Notes under the pieces: generated by a model
The model's database searches: none
What the model was told of the DNA's origin: nothing
What the model saw: only the letters and a program-made list of their open reading frames with translations
From: Blautia wexlerae
GTDB lineage: Bacteria; Bacillota; Clostridia; Lachnospirales; Lachnospiraceae
Assembly: GCF_013300825.1 (NCBI RefSeq)
Contig: NZ_JAAIMY010000001.1
Coordinates: forward strand, 62,001 to 126,000
Direction of reading: 5' to 3'
Length of the DNA stretch: 64,000 nt
Made by a program: the position numbers and the translations under genes
Shown here: positions 1-10,296 of the stretch, piece by piece
Layout: each line of letters starts with the position of its first letter
How positions within the stretch are numbered: the first letter of the stretch is position 1

Positions 1-1
1 G

Positions 2-466
2 AAAGCGGCAGCAGATCTGAACAGACAGATGACAACAGGAAAAATAAAGAAGGTTTATCTTGCAATCACAGAGGGACATGCACAGGTGAAAAGCGCAAAA
101 CTGGTGAACTGGCTGAAGAAGGATAACAGGACTAACAGTTCCGCTGTAGTTACGGAGGGAACTGTGGGAGCGAAAAAAGCGATACTGTCATATGAAGTTC
201 TGAAAACATGGAAAAGCGAAGAAGGGGTTCGGGATGATGGAGAGAGAAATCTGGTTCGGATTTATCTGGATACAGGAAGACATCATCAGATCCGTGTGCA
301 GATGGCATATGCCGGAATGCCTCTGGTTGGTGACAGGAAGTATAATCCCTGTCAGAATGGCCGGGAACCTCTGGCTCTCTGTTCTGCTAAGCTGGGATTC
401 TGGCATCCGGTGACGAAGAAACAGATGAAATTTCAGGTGAAACCTGTGGGTAGTGCATTTCTGTAG
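2..466 (+). CDS. RluA-family 23S rRNA pseudouridine synthase, C-terminal part (5' end outside window)
   Basis: The reading frame is open from base 2 and has no start of its own, so this is the last 154 or so codons of a longer gene. The stretch RIYLDTGRHHQIRVQM followed by PLVGDRKYN is the conserved C-terminal core of RluA-type synthases, which isomerise uridine to pseudouridine in rRNA or tRNA. The catalytic Asp motif lies upstream of the window and cannot be checked. The beginning, AAADLNRQM, fits the usual helix just before the family's IKKVYLA strand. Which RluA subfamily this is (RluC-like, RluD-like or YhcT-like) cannot be decided from this piece. Confidence 0.9.
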   Translation, partial: KAAADLNRQMTTGKIKKVYLAITEGHAQVKSAKLVNWLKKDNRTNSSAVVTEGTVGAKKAILSYEVLKTWKSEEGVRDDGERNLVRIYLDTGRHHQIRVQMAYAGMPLVGDRKYNPCQNGREPLALCSAKLGFWHPVTKKQMKFQVKPVGSAFL

Positions 467-510
467 TTTCTACGTATAAAAGTGAAAAAGTGAAAAATCT
501 GTAAAATCTC

Positions 511-538
511 TGGACGAATTTCGTAAAGTGTGTATAAT
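511..538 (+). promoter_or_regulatory. Promoter for the sugar-binding lipoprotein
   Basis: TGGACG at 511-516, a 16-base spacer and a perfect TATAAT at 533-538 form a sigma-A type promoter. It leaves a leader of about 160 bases before the ATG at 705. No known riboswitch was recognised in that leader. Confidence 0.6.
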
Positions 539-704
539 GTAGAAAGAAATATGCTGTTATGAGGTTTTCGGTAATTGTTCGGTGCTGATTATTTTGTGAA
601 AGTTACGGAACAGATACTGATTTTGTTGTTTTGCAGTAATTGGATATTATTTTATGGGATTGCTGCAGTGTGCGGTTTAGCACTGAAAGGAAGAGGAAAT
701 TGAA

Positions 705-1814
705 ATGAAAAGAGCGGCGGCAGCAGCGATAAGTTTAATAACAGGGCTGGCAATGCTGACAGGGTGCAGCAAAGCAGAAGTGGAAGAAACAATTCAGCCG
801 TTGGTGGCAGACGCTATCGAAGAATCCGATTCAGAGGCAGAAGCAGTGAAGGAAGAGGATGAGAGTCCGTTGATCCCGGAGATTGATACAGATGTAAAAA
901 TCCATGCAGGTTCAAGGATCGCAGTGGTAAGCAAATGTGTCAAAGGTGAATATTGGAAGATGGTTAAGAAAGGCATGGAGGATGCGGTAAAGGAAATTAA
1001 TAATGCATATGGTTATAAAAAAGATGACCAGATTACCATGACTTTTGAAGGCCCTGATAATGAAGAGGACGTAGAAACTCAGATTAATACAATAGATGCT
1101 GTTATTGCAGAGAATCCGGATGTTCTTTGTATTTCGGCAAGTGATATGGACTCCTGTGAGGCACAGCTTGAAGCTGCAAAGGAGAATGGAATTCCGGTTA
1201 TAGCATTTGATTCTAATGTGGCCGAGAAGAAACTGGTGAGGGCATATCGGGGAACTGATAATGTACAGGTAGGAAAGATGGCTGCTTATCAGCTTGGCAG
1301 TGCACTTGGAAAGATGGGAAAGGTTGCGGTTTTTTCCGCACAGCAGAAGACAAAGAGTGTTCAGGACCGTGTAGAAGGATTTATGAATAATATCGGGAAG
1401 TACGGAGACATTGAAGTTGTGGAAACTATTTATTCTGATCAGGTAGATGATATGGAGGCTTCCATGAAGGAAGTTCTGGAAAAATATCCTACACTGGATG
1501 GTGTATTCTGCACCAATGCAGATATTACAGAGATGTATCTTGAACTGGACAAGGGAGATGTGAAGGATGCACCGGCACTGGTGGGTGTGGATGCTACAAC
1601 GAAACAGCAGGAAGCTATCCGAAACGGGGAAGAGATTGGATGTGTTTCCCAGCAGTCTTATGCGATGGGATATCAGACAATCTGGGCAGCAGTGGAAACT
1701 ACGGCTCCAAAAAAATCTGTGACAATTGAGAAAGAACTGCTTTTGAATCCGGCATGGATTGATGCAGAGAATCTTGATGATCCGGACAGCAGTGCATATC
1801 TTTATGCAGAATAG
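705..1814 (+). CDS. Sugar ABC transporter substrate-binding lipoprotein (periplasmic-binding-protein type I fold)
   Basis: The 369-residue protein begins with a lysine/arginine start, a hydrophobic stretch and the lipobox LTGC with Cys21, so it should be a lipoprotein anchored to the outer face of the membrane. An acidic linker (residues 25-60) precedes the binding domain. That domain resembles ribose/galactose-type binding proteins (Peripla_BP_4): IAVVSKCVKGEYW near the start, PDVLCISASD and IPVIAFDSN in the middle, and LVGVDATTKQQEAI near the hinge. A good ribosome site (GGAAGAGG) precedes ATG 705. No permease or ATPase gene is adjacent, so it is an orphan binding protein. It may serve a remote transporter or act as a sensor input. 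The ligand is unknown. Confidence 0.85.
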   Translation: MKRAAAAAISLITGLAMLTGCSKAEVEETIQPLVADAIEESDSEAEAVKEEDESPLIPEIDTDVKIHAGSRIAVVSKCVKGEYWKMVKKGMEDAVKEINNAYGYKKDDQITMTFEGPDNEEDVETQINTIDAVIAENPDVLCISASDMDSCEAQLEAAKENGIPVIAFDSNVAEKKLVRAYRGTDNVQVGKMAAYQLGSALGKMGKVAVFSAQQKTKSVQDRVEGFMNNIGKYGDIEVVETIYSDQVDDMEASMKEVLEKYPTLDGVFCTNADITEMYLELDKGDVKDAPALVGVDATTKQQEAIRNGEEIGCVSQQSYAMGYQTIWAAVETTAPKKSVTIEKELLLNPAWIDAENLDDPDSSAYLYAE

Positions 1815-1860
1815 TAATACGGAATTTGTTATATATAAGGCAGAATTATATACGAAAGAG

Positions 1861-1901
1861 AAAGCATGAAAACAGTGAAGAGTTGTTTTCGTGCTTTTTT
1901 T
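1861..1901 (+). terminator. Rho-independent terminator after the binding protein
   Basis: Arms 1861-1874 and 1884-1897 pair over 14 bases with one wobble and run into a T tract. This closes the single-gene unit before the ATP synthase operon. Confidence 0.8.
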
Positions 1902-2051
1902 GTACTTCTTCCGTTTTAAAAAATATAAATAGATCAGAAGCTTTGACTGTATAAAAAGATTTATATTGATGATATAATCACATACACGACATAAAAATAA
2001 CAAAAAAATATTGGATGGACAAAAAATATTTGATAAAATTGTTTAATAAGA

Positions 2052-2080
2052 TTGTAATTTTAAAGAATATATGATAAAAT
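2052..2080 (+). promoter_or_regulatory. Possible promoter of the ATP synthase operon
   Basis: TTGTAA (2052-2057), a 17-base spacer and TAAAAT (2075-2080) lie 55 bases before the first operon gene. The whole 1905-2130 stretch is very AT-rich and offers other weak candidates, so this is only the best-spaced one. Confidence 0.35.
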
Positions 2081-2134
2081 TTGACTATAAATTCTTGAAA
2101 ATATATGCAAAAATTAAGCAAAAAGGAGAAGAAA

Positions 2135-2404
2135 ATGAAACAATGGTCAGAGATCATCAGAAATGTCACCATGTTGTCGCAGCTTGGACTGTCTCTCATA
2201 ACCCCTGTCCTGATATGTCTGGCAGTATGCTGGCTGATTGTTTCTAAGACCGGAGCTGGAGGATGGGTATATATCCCCGGTTTTTTCTTTGGTCTTGGAG
2301 GTTCAGGGACAGTGGCATATAAATTTTATCTTTCTATTAACAGACAGCAGAGGAAAGAGAACAAAAAGAGAAAAAACAAAGTATCATTTAACAGACATCT
2401 TTAG
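2135..2404 (+). CDS. AtpZ/AtpI-like small membrane protein at the head of the ATP synthase operon
   Basis: The protein has 89 residues. ATG 2135 is chosen over an in-frame ATG at 2105 because AAAAGGAGAAG lies immediately upstream of it. After MKQWSEIIRNVTMLSQLGLSL there are two hydrophobic segments (about residues 17-37 and 46-66) separated by a Gly-rich turn (GAGGWVYIPG), and a strongly basic tail. This is the pattern of AtpZ, a two-helix protein found next to AtpI that has been linked to cation handling or assembly of the F0 ring. It is followed 59 bases later by an AtpI-like gene. The assignment rests on position and topology more than on individual residues. Confidence 0.7.
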   Translation: MKQWSEIIRNVTMLSQLGLSLITPVLICLAVCWLIVSKTGAGGWVYIPGFFFGLGGSGTVAYKFYLSINRQQRKENKKRKNKVSFNRHL

Positions 2405-2463
2405 ATTTATGGTCAGAGTAAATATGTGGGATAAAATGATATGGGAATAGAAGGGAGATTTGT

Positions 2464-2880
2464 ATGAGTATTATAGAAAATGTTCAGCCTGCCGTAAAGA
2501 AGGAAACCGGGAAGGTAGCTGCCATCACCGGAATCGGGCTGATTCTGATGTGGATCGTGTTTGGAGTGCTGCATGCTTTCATGCCGCAGAAAGTACCGTT
2601 TGATTATACGGTATTTCTTGGAGGGGCAGTGGGAGCATGTGTGGCAGTCCTTAATTTCTTTTTTATGGGACTTGCAGTGCAGAAAGCAGCTGCAGCAACA
2701 GATGAGGACACAGCGAGAATGAGGATCAAAGCAAGTTACTCCCAGAGAATGCTGATCCAGATGTTGTGGGTGATCCTGGCAATCGTGGCACCCTGTTTTC
2801 ATTTTGTGGCAGGAATCGTTCCTCTTTTATTTCCCGGAACAGGAATTAAAATTGCAGGAATTTTTCATACTAACAAATAG
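2464..2880 (+). CDS. atpI: ATP synthase subunit I (AtpI-like, c-ring assembly factor)
   Basis: This is a 138-residue membrane protein with about four hydrophobic segments (near residues 20-40, 50-70, 98-118 and 118-130). It starts with a short basic amphipathic stretch and sits directly before atpB. AtpI proteins help assemble the c ring and are encoded first in many F-ATPase operons. A GGGAG site precedes ATG 2464. Sequence identity to characterised AtpI is hard to judge by eye, and position carries most of the call. Confidence 0.75.
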   Translation: MSIIENVQPAVKKETGKVAAITGIGLILMWIVFGVLHAFMPQKVPFDYTVFLGGAVGACVAVLNFFFMGLAVQKAAAATDEDTARMRIKASYSQRMLIQMLWVILAIVAPCFHFVAGIVPLLFPGTGIKIAGIFHTNK

Positions 2881-2936
2881 GTATTTCTATATCAAACCGG
2901 AACAGTACCGGGAGAGACGGGAGGTGAATAAAGAGT

Positions 2937-3695
2937 ATGGAATTGGATATCAGCGGGGCAAGGATATTCTTTACATTACCCATTGATGTGCCTGTTCTCG
3001 GACCATTAAGACTCAGTGAGACAATGGTGGTAAGCTGGATTGTTATGATACTCATAACAGGTTTGTGTATCTGGCTGACACATGATCTGAAAGAAGAGAA
3101 CATTTCCAAACGTCAGGCTGTGGCAGAGCTCATTGTAGAGAAGGCCAACAGCTTTGTAATCGGAAATATGGGTGAGAAATTCAGATACCTGATACCATTT
3201 GTTGCAGCACTTTTTGCAACCAGCGTGGTTTCCAACCTGATCAGTCTGATCGGACTTCGAAGCCCTACAGCAGACCTTTCTACTGAGGCTGCATGGGCAG
3301 TTGTGGTTTTCATTATGATCACAGCACAGAAGATAAAGACCAGCGGATTTGGCGGTTATCTGAAAGGATTTACAACCCCGATCGCAGTTATGACACCGTT
3401 TAATATTCTTTCCGAGCTGGCTACACCTGTCAGTATGGCGTGTCGTCATTTCGGAAATATCCTTTCCGGTGTGGTAATCAATGGCCTGATCTATGGGGCA
3501 CTGGCAGTTGCAAGTTCCGCACTTCTGGGCCTGATCCCGGGTGCATTGGGAGATGTACTGTCAAAGATACCGATTCTTGATGTCGGTGTACCTGCGATAA
3601 CATCGGTCTATTTTGACTGGTTTTCGGGAGTTATGCAGGCGTTTATCTTCTGTATGTTGACCGTAATGTACATTGCAAATGCAGCAGAAGAGTAG
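2937..3695 (+). CDS. atpB: F0F1 ATP synthase subunit a
   Basis: Subunit a (252 residues) forms the ion half-channels next to the c ring in the membrane. The signature LSELATPVSMACRHFGNILSG (residues 158-178) contains the essential arginine, here Arg170, that meets the c-ring carboxylate. There are five or six hydrophobic segments. The segment before the last helices (SKIPILDVGVPAITS) also fits the family. GGAGGTG stands 10 bases before ATG 2937. A 130-base gap follows before atpE; it has no gene and only small imperfect inverted repeats. Confidence 0.96.
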   Translation: MELDISGARIFFTLPIDVPVLGPLRLSETMVVSWIVMILITGLCIWLTHDLKEENISKRQAVAELIVEKANSFVIGNMGEKFRYLIPFVAALFATSVVSNLISLIGLRSPTADLSTEAAWAVVVFIMITAQKIKTSGFGGYLKGFTTPIAVMTPFNILSELATPVSMACRHFGNILSGVVINGLIYGALAVASSALLGLIPGALGDVLSKIPILDVGVPAITSVYFDWFSGVMQAFIFCMLTVMYIANAAEE

Positions 3696-3810
3696 CAGAA
3701 ACATGATTTGCCGGAGCAAAACGGCAGCGGTGATAACCGCAAAGAATGCTGAAATACAGCAGAAAAATTAATACCGCAGCAAAGGGGAAAAAGCTGCAGA
3801 TTATTTTTAA

Positions 3811-4104
<294 letters not shown>

Positions 4105-4222
4105 TAAAAACAGCTGAGATGCCGTATATCACAGATTAAGCGGCATCTGATACGGAACCTGTGGATAATTCCGGCAGCAGCCGGAGAATGATCCGCATAA
4201 GTATAGACAGGAGGTTACAAAC

Positions 4223-4726
4223 ATGCAGGTACAGGAATTAGTTGGAATTGTGCCGTGGAATTTTATAGCGACGATTTGCAACCTTTTTATTCAGGTATAT
4301 CTGATTAAACGTTTCCTCTTCAAGCCCATCAATGAGATGCTGGAAAAGCGCAAAGCAAAAGCGGATGCCCAGATCCAGGATGCAGTGAAGGCAAAGGAAG
4401 AAGCCCAGGCAATGAAAGCAGAATATGAAAAGAATATGCAGGAAGCCAAGAATAAGGCAAATGACATTGTGATGACAGCTCAGAAAACAGCAGCTATCCA
4501 GAGTGAAGAGATGCTTAAGGAGGCTTCCAGTCAGGTAACTGCCATGAAAGAGAAGGCAGAGAAAGACATTGCACAGGAGAAACGTAAGGCAGTCAACGAG
4601 ATCAAGGGAGAAATCGGCGGTATGGCTGTTGAGATTGCCGGAAAAGTGATCGAGCGCGAAATTAGTGAAGAGGATCATGCAAAACTGATTGATGAGTTTA
4701 TTGAGAATGTAGGTGAGGCATCATGA
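4223..4726 (+). CDS. atpF: F0F1 ATP synthase subunit b
   Basis: The 167-residue stator subunit has one N-terminal membrane helix (about residues 8-30). A long charged, Ala/Lys/Glu-rich coiled coil (about 40-150) follows and reaches F1. The FLFKPINEMLEKRKAKADAQI stretch after the membrane helix is typical. ATG 4223 follows an AGGAGG site. Its stop overlaps the next start by four bases (ATGA at 4723-4726), so subunits b and delta are translationally coupled. Confidence 0.96.
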   Translation: MQVQELVGIVPWNFIATICNLFIQVYLIKRFLFKPINEMLEKRKAKADAQIQDAVKAKEEAQAMKAEYEKNMQEAKNKANDIVMTAQKTAAIQSEEMLKEASSQVTAMKEKAEKDIAQEKRKAVNEIKGEIGGMAVEIAGKVIEREISEEDHAKLIDEFIENVGEAS

Positions 4727-5262
4727 CAAAAACTGCCAGAGTTTACGGCGGAAGTCTGTATGACCTTGCCGCTGAAGAAAAGCTCGATGGACAGATCATG
4801 GAGCAGATGATCGCGATCAGACAGATTTTCAGGGAGAATCCGGGATATCTGAAATTGCTGGGAGAACCGGCAATTCCTGAAGATGAGAGACTTAAGATGA
4901 TTGAAGAGGCTTTCGGAGGGCAGGCAGAGAGATATCTGGTGAATTTTCTGAAAATATTGTGTGAACGCAAGATTCTGAGAGAGTTTGCCGGATGCTGCGA
5001 AGAGTTTATCAGACGCTACAACAGTGCACATGGAATTGCGGAGGCAGTGGTTACCAGTGCAGTGAAGCTCAGTGAGACTCAGATGGAAGCTCTGAAAGCG
5101 AAGCTTGAGAAGCTAAGCGGAAAGAAAGTGTATCTGGTTCAGAAGACAGATGCATCTGTTCTTGGCGGACTTCGCGTGGAACTGGAGGGCGTACAGCTCG
5201 ACGGTACAGTACAGAGCCGCATTTCCGGTATTTCGAAGAAACTGAATGAATTGGTAGTATAA
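4723..5262 (+). CDS. atpH: F0F1 ATP synthase subunit delta
   Basis: The 179-residue delta subunit links the b stalk to the top of the alpha3beta3 head. The N-terminal helical domain begins TARVYGGSLYDLAAEE. The C-terminal part contains GGLRVELEGVQLDGTVQSRI, the family's diagnostic motif (usually GG-hydrophobic-x-DGS). The gene overlaps atpF by four bases. A 124-base AT-rich gap separates it from atpA, with a weak GGATGG ribosome site near the next start. Confidence 0.95.
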   Translation: MTKTARVYGGSLYDLAAEEKLDGQIMEQMIAIRQIFRENPGYLKLLGEPAIPEDERLKMIEEAFGGQAERYLVNFLKILCERKILREFAGCCEEFIRRYNSAHGIAEAVVTSAVKLSETQMEALKAKLEKLSGKKVYLVQKTDASVLGGLRVELEGVQLDGTVQSRISGISKKLNELVV

Positions 5263-5386
5263 GGAACTGGATTCCGGATTTGAGAATCGTACTGTATGGG
5301 TATTTGACATATGGATATGAAAAATCTTTAAATTTCTGAATTCAGACAGCGCAAAATAATAGAATATAAAAGGATGGAATGGAAAC

Positions 5387-6916
5387 ATGCAATTAAAACC
5401 TGAGGAAATATCCAAGGTCATCCGAAGCCAGATAAAATATTACGAAAATGCCATTCAACAGAACGAGACAGGTACGATCCTTATGGTTGGGGACGGTATT
5501 GCCAGAGCCAGCGGACTGGTAAACTGTATGTCAGGAGAACTTCTGGAATTTGAGGACGGAAGCTTCGGTATGGCACAGAACCTGGAGGAGAACAGTGTCT
5601 CCATCGTAATCTTTGGTTCAGATGAGAACATTGGTGAGGGTCAGACCGTAAAGCGTACAGGCAAGGTCGTGTCTGTACCTGTAGGTGACGCCATGGTTGG
5701 GCGTGTTGTAAATGCACTGGGACAGCCAATTGACGGAGCAGGCCCGATTGATACAAAAGAATTCCGGCCGATTGAGAGCAAGGCACCTGGAATCTGTGAG
5801 AGAAGATCTGTATATCAGCCTCTCCAGACCGGTATCAAAGCCATCGACTCCATGATTCCTATCGGACGTGGACAGCGAGAATTGATCATTGGTGACCGCC
5901 AGACTGGTAAAACTACAATTGCTACAGATACCATCATTAACCAGAAGGGAAAAGATGTGATCTGTATTTATGTAGCCATTGGACAGAAGCGTTCCACAGT
6001 AGCTACATTAGTAGAGAACCTGACCAGAAACGGCGCAATGGATTATACTATCGTTGTGGCAGCTACAGCATCTGAGTCAAGCCCGCTGCAGTATATAGCA
6101 CCCTATTCCGGATGTGCAATGGGTGAATACTTTATGAATAAGGGAAAAGATGTGCTGATCATCTATGATGATTTAAGTAAGCATGCAGTTGCATACCGTG
6201 CACTTTCCCTGCTGATCCGTCGTCCGCCCGGACGTGAGGCATATCCGGGTGACGTTTTCTATCTGCATTCCAGACTTCTGGAACGTGCAGCGAAGCTGGA
6301 TGATGAACATGGCGGCGGCTCTATGACAGCACTGCCGATCATCGAGACACAGGCAGGTGACGTATCTGCCTATATTCCTACTAACGTTATTTCTATTACA
6401 GATGGACAGATTTTCCTGGAGACAGAGTTGTTCCACTCAGGAATCATGCCTGCTGTAAACCCGGGTATCTCCGTATCACGAGTTGGTGGTGATGCGCAGA
6501 TCAAGGCAATGAAGAAGGTAGCAGGAACACTGAAACTGATTTATTCCCAGTACCGTGAACTGCAGAGCTTCGCACAGTTTGGCTCTGATCTGGATGCTGA
6601 TACAAAGGCACGTCTGGAACAGGGTGCACGTATTGTGGAAGTTCTGAAACAGAACCAGAATGCACCGGTTCCTGTAGAGAAGCAGGTTGCGATCCTTTAT
6701 GCGGTTACAAAGGGTGTTCTGGAATCAGTAAAAGTGGAAGACGTAAATGTATATGAATCAGGATTATATACCTATCTGGATACAGATGCAGCAGGCGTAG
6801 AGGTTATGCAGGAGATTCGCTCAACAGGTAAGCTGGAGCAGGAAACAGAGCAGAAGCTTCGCAGCGTACTGGATGCGTATACAGAGAACTTCCTGAATAC
6901 AAGACCTGAGAAATAA
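5387..6916 (+). CDS. atpA: F0F1 ATP synthase subunit alpha
   Basis: The non-catalytic nucleotide-binding subunit has 509 residues, the normal length. The P-loop GDRQTGKT is at residues 169-176. The arginine-finger region [39 protein letters not shown] follows near 340-380. The N-terminal beta-barrel and C-terminal helical domain are intact. It lies 20 bases upstream of atpG in the same operon. Confidence 0.98.
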   Translation: MQLKPEEISKVIRSQIKYYENAIQQNETGTILMVGDGIARASGLVNCMSGELLEFEDGSFGMAQNLEENSVSIVIFGSDENIGEGQTVKRTGKVVSVPVGDAMVGRVVNALGQPIDGAGPIDTKEFRPIESKAPGICERRSVYQPLQTGIKAIDSMIPIGRGQRELIIGDRQTGKTTIATDTIINQKGKDVICIYVAIGQKRSTVATLVENLTRNGAMDYTIVVAATASESSPLQYIAPYSGCAMGEYFMNKGKDVLIIYDDLSKHAVAYRALSLLIRRPPGREAYPGDVFYLHSRLLERAAKLDDEHGGGSMTALPIIETQAGDVSAYIPTNVISITDGQIFLETELFHSGIMPAVNPGISVSRVGGDAQIKAMKKVAGTLKLIYSQYRELQSFAQFGSDLDADTKARLEQGARIVEVLKQNQNAPVPVEKQVAILYAVTKGVLESVKVEDVNVYESGLYTYLDTDAAGVEVMQEIRSTGKLEQETEQKLRSVLDAYTENFLNTRPEK

Positions 6917-6936
6917 AGTGATTAGGAGGGTATCGT

Positions 6937-7794
6937 ATGGCTTCGAATATGAAAGCGGTAAAGCTGCGTATCAAGAGTGTACAGAGTACCATGCAGATTA
7001 CCAAGGCCATGGAGCTTGTAGCGTCCTCCAAACTGCGTAAGGCAAAGGAACGTGCAGAGGTATGCCGTCCGTACTTTACAGAACTTCATGAGACATTGAA
7101 AGAGATTGCAAGGGAGAATACAGATTTCTCATCCGTTTATGCGAAAGAGTCTTCCAACAATAAAACCTGCTATGTAGTGATCGCAGGTGACAGAGGACTG
7201 GCAGGCGGATATAATGCAAACCTTTTCAAATGTCTGGAGGCTTCTGCTGAAGGTAAGGACTACATGGTTCTGCCGGTTGGAAAGAAAGCAGTAGAATATT
7301 TCCGCCAGAGGGAGATTGAAGCTCTGACAGAACAGTTTGCAGAAGTGGGAAGTATTTCTGTGGCGGACTGTTTTGAGATGGCAAATATGCTCTGCACGGA
7401 ATTTCGAAAAGGAACCTTTGGTCATATTGAATTATGCTATACTGTCTTTGATTCCATGCTTTCTCAGCAACCGGAGGTATTTTCCATGCTTCCTATGACT
7501 GATATCAGAGAGGAAAGCGGAGGTAAGATAGAGACGAAGAATCTGATCCTCTATGAACCGGACGGAGAGACAGTATTTGATGCCATTGTTCCGGAATATC
7601 TGGCAGGACTGGTTTATGGCGGTATCTGCGAAAGTACCGCAAGTGAACTGGCAGCCAGACGTATGGCTATGGATGCAGCCACAAGTAATGCGGAAGAGAT
7701 GATTGATCAGCTCAATCTGTATTACAACAGGGCACGTCAGGCCAGCATCACGCAGGAGATCACGGAGATTGTTGCAGGTGCAGAAGGTCTTTAA
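6937..7794 (+). CDS. atpG: F0F1 ATP synthase subunit gamma
   Basis: The 285-residue central shaft starts with MKAVKLRIKSVQSTMQITKAMELVASSKLRKA. It ends with MDAATSNAEEMIDQLNLYYNRARQASITQEITEIVAGAEGL. These are the two conserved helices that form the rotating coiled coil inside the F1 head. AGGAGGG precedes ATG 6937. The middle Rossmann-like part (CYVVIAGDRGLAGGYNANLFK) is also typical. Confidence 0.97.
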   Translation: MASNMKAVKLRIKSVQSTMQITKAMELVASSKLRKAKERAEVCRPYFTELHETLKEIARENTDFSSVYAKESSNNKTCYVVIAGDRGLAGGYNANLFKCLEASAEGKDYMVLPVGKKAVEYFRQREIEALTEQFAEVGSISVADCFEMANMLCTEFRKGTFGHIELCYTVFDSMLSQQPEVFSMLPMTDIREESGGKIETKNLILYEPDGETVFDAIVPEYLAGLVYGGICESTASELAARRMAMDAATSNAEEMIDQLNLYYNRARQASITQEITEIVAGAEGL

Positions 7795-7813
7795 TATAAT
7801 TTCCAACAGATAG

Positions 7814-9220
<1,407 letters not shown>

Positions 9221-9235
9221 AGGGGGAAATGTCCT

Positions 9236-9637
9236 ATGAGTACTTTCCCGTTGAGAATCGGAACACCGGACGGATTGCTCTTTGAAGGTAATGTGGAGCG
9301 TGTGATCTGCAGAACTGTCAGTGGTGATCTGGCTATTCTTGCCAGACACTGTAATTACTGTACTGCCCTGGGAATGGGTGAAGCAAGTGTGGTAATGGAA
9401 GACGGCAGCAGACGAACCGCAGCCTGTATTGGTGGGATGCTTTCTGTTATGAACGGAAAGTGTCGTGTCCTTGCAACTACCTGGGAGTGGAAAGAGGATA
9501 TTGATGAGCAGCGCGCGCAGGAAGCTAAGAAAAGAGCTGAGGAGATGATCGCCAAAGGTGGTTTGAGTGATCATGATTATAAGATTGTGGAGGCTAAGCT
9601 GCAGAGGGCGTTGGTGCGTTTGAGTGTGAAGAGCTGA
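9236..9637 (+). CDS. atpC: F0F1 ATP synthase subunit epsilon
   Basis: The 133-residue protein has an N-terminal beta sandwich (FPLRIGTPDGLLFEGNVERVICRTVSGDLAILARH). A C-terminal helical hairpin (about 85-133) follows. Epsilon couples gamma rotation to catalysis and can inhibit ATP hydrolysis. It is the last gene of the operon, 15 bases after atpD behind AAAGGGGG. Confidence 0.95.
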   Translation: MSTFPLRIGTPDGLLFEGNVERVICRTVSGDLAILARHCNYCTALGMGEASVVMEDGSRRTAACIGGMLSVMNGKCRVLATTWEWKEDIDEQRAQEAKKRAEEMIAKGGLSDHDYKIVEAKLQRALVRLSVKS

Positions 9638-9654
9638 GAAAATAAGAGTTATTA

Positions 9655-9697
9655 AAAGACTGACAGGAAATCCGGGAGGGGAGACTGTCGGTCTTTT
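9655..9697 (+). terminator. Terminator of the ATP synthase operon
   Basis: AAAGACTGACAG (9655-9666) pairs with CTGTCGGTCTTT, with one wobble, and is followed by a run of T. It begins 17 bases after the atpC stop. Confidence 0.88.
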
Positions 9698-9764
9698 TTG
9701 TTTGTGATATGGTTTTTTAGGGATATAGTGGGAAGAATTTGAGGGAGGGATTTGAAGGAGGGAC

Positions 9765-9967
9765 GCATAGAAAAATAATTTATTTCATGTGCGGTTTCGG
9801 ACATTAAGATATTCTAAGCTGTTAAAAATCTGCTAAAGGCATGAGAAAAATGCCACAAACTCGCTTCGCTCAGACAGTGTGTCATTTTTCTCATAACGCA
9901 GATTTTGACCAGCTAAGAATATCTAAATATCCTGCAAATGCACATGAAATAAATTATTTTTCTATGC
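9765..9967. repeat. 203-bp palindromic element with 28-bp perfect terminal inverted repeats (MITE-like)
   Basis: Bases 9765-9792 and 9940-9967 are exact reverse complements over 28 bases. The inner parts also pair: a GATATTCTAAGCTG block and its complement CAGCTAAGAATATC, then an AAAAATCTGC block, and GAGAAAAATG against CATTTTTCTC. Nearly the whole element can therefore fold back around a loop near 9851-9880. No exact target duplication is visible at its ends. It encodes no credible protein; an open frame crossing it is a by-product. The shape is that of a non-autonomous mobile element, but no partner transposase lies in the window. Confidence 0.75.
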
Positions 9968-9992
9968 TGGTGGTTGGATCTTTTAAATACAC

Positions 9993-10141
9993 TTTAACCG
10001 AATCAGGTAAGTCCCCTGCGGAGGTTGCGAAAAGCAATAAGAAGTGAGTGGGGACTTGCTTGTATCAGGAGGAGCGCAAACATTCCTTCTGAATAACTGT
10101 GTAGCGAAGTGGATGATTTTATCCACTTGATTTCGGTTAAA
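9993..10141. repeat. 149-bp multi-hairpin element with TTTAACCGAA / TTCGGTTAAA ends
   Basis: A 10-bp perfect terminal inverted repeat (9993-10002 and 10132-10141) encloses three successive hairpins. These are AAGTCCCC/GGGGACTT (10009-10016, 10050-10057), TCAGGAGGAG against TTCCTTCTGA (10065-10092), and AAGTGGAT/ATCCACTT (10107-10114, 10121-10128). This gives a cloverleaf-like fold. Parts recur at 18581-18634 and 24469-24519. It lies between the ATP synthase terminator and the aminotransferase gene, and its function is unknown. Confidence 0.65.
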
Positions 10142-10296
10142 AGATGGAATATAGTATATTGTCACACATTGACACTTTACCATGATGAGGTTAAAATAGA
10201 AATAGATTATGCGACTGTAAGGGAAAGTGGGCAGTTGCGATATTATTTTGAATTTCGGTGGTTTGCCGGGATTATTTGGACAGGAGCGAATATGTT

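Noticed and set aside
912-2003. 363-codon open frame on the minus strand
   Set aside because: It is antisense to the sugar-binding lipoprotein and the AT-rich spacer. It is unusually rich in Cys, Ile and His with no domain, and the plus-strand gene has signal peptide, fold and ribosome site.
9841-10047. 68-codon open frame between atpC and the aminotransferase
   Set aside because: It runs through the loop and right arm of a palindrome and into another hairpin element. It has no ribosome site and is a by-product of the repeats.
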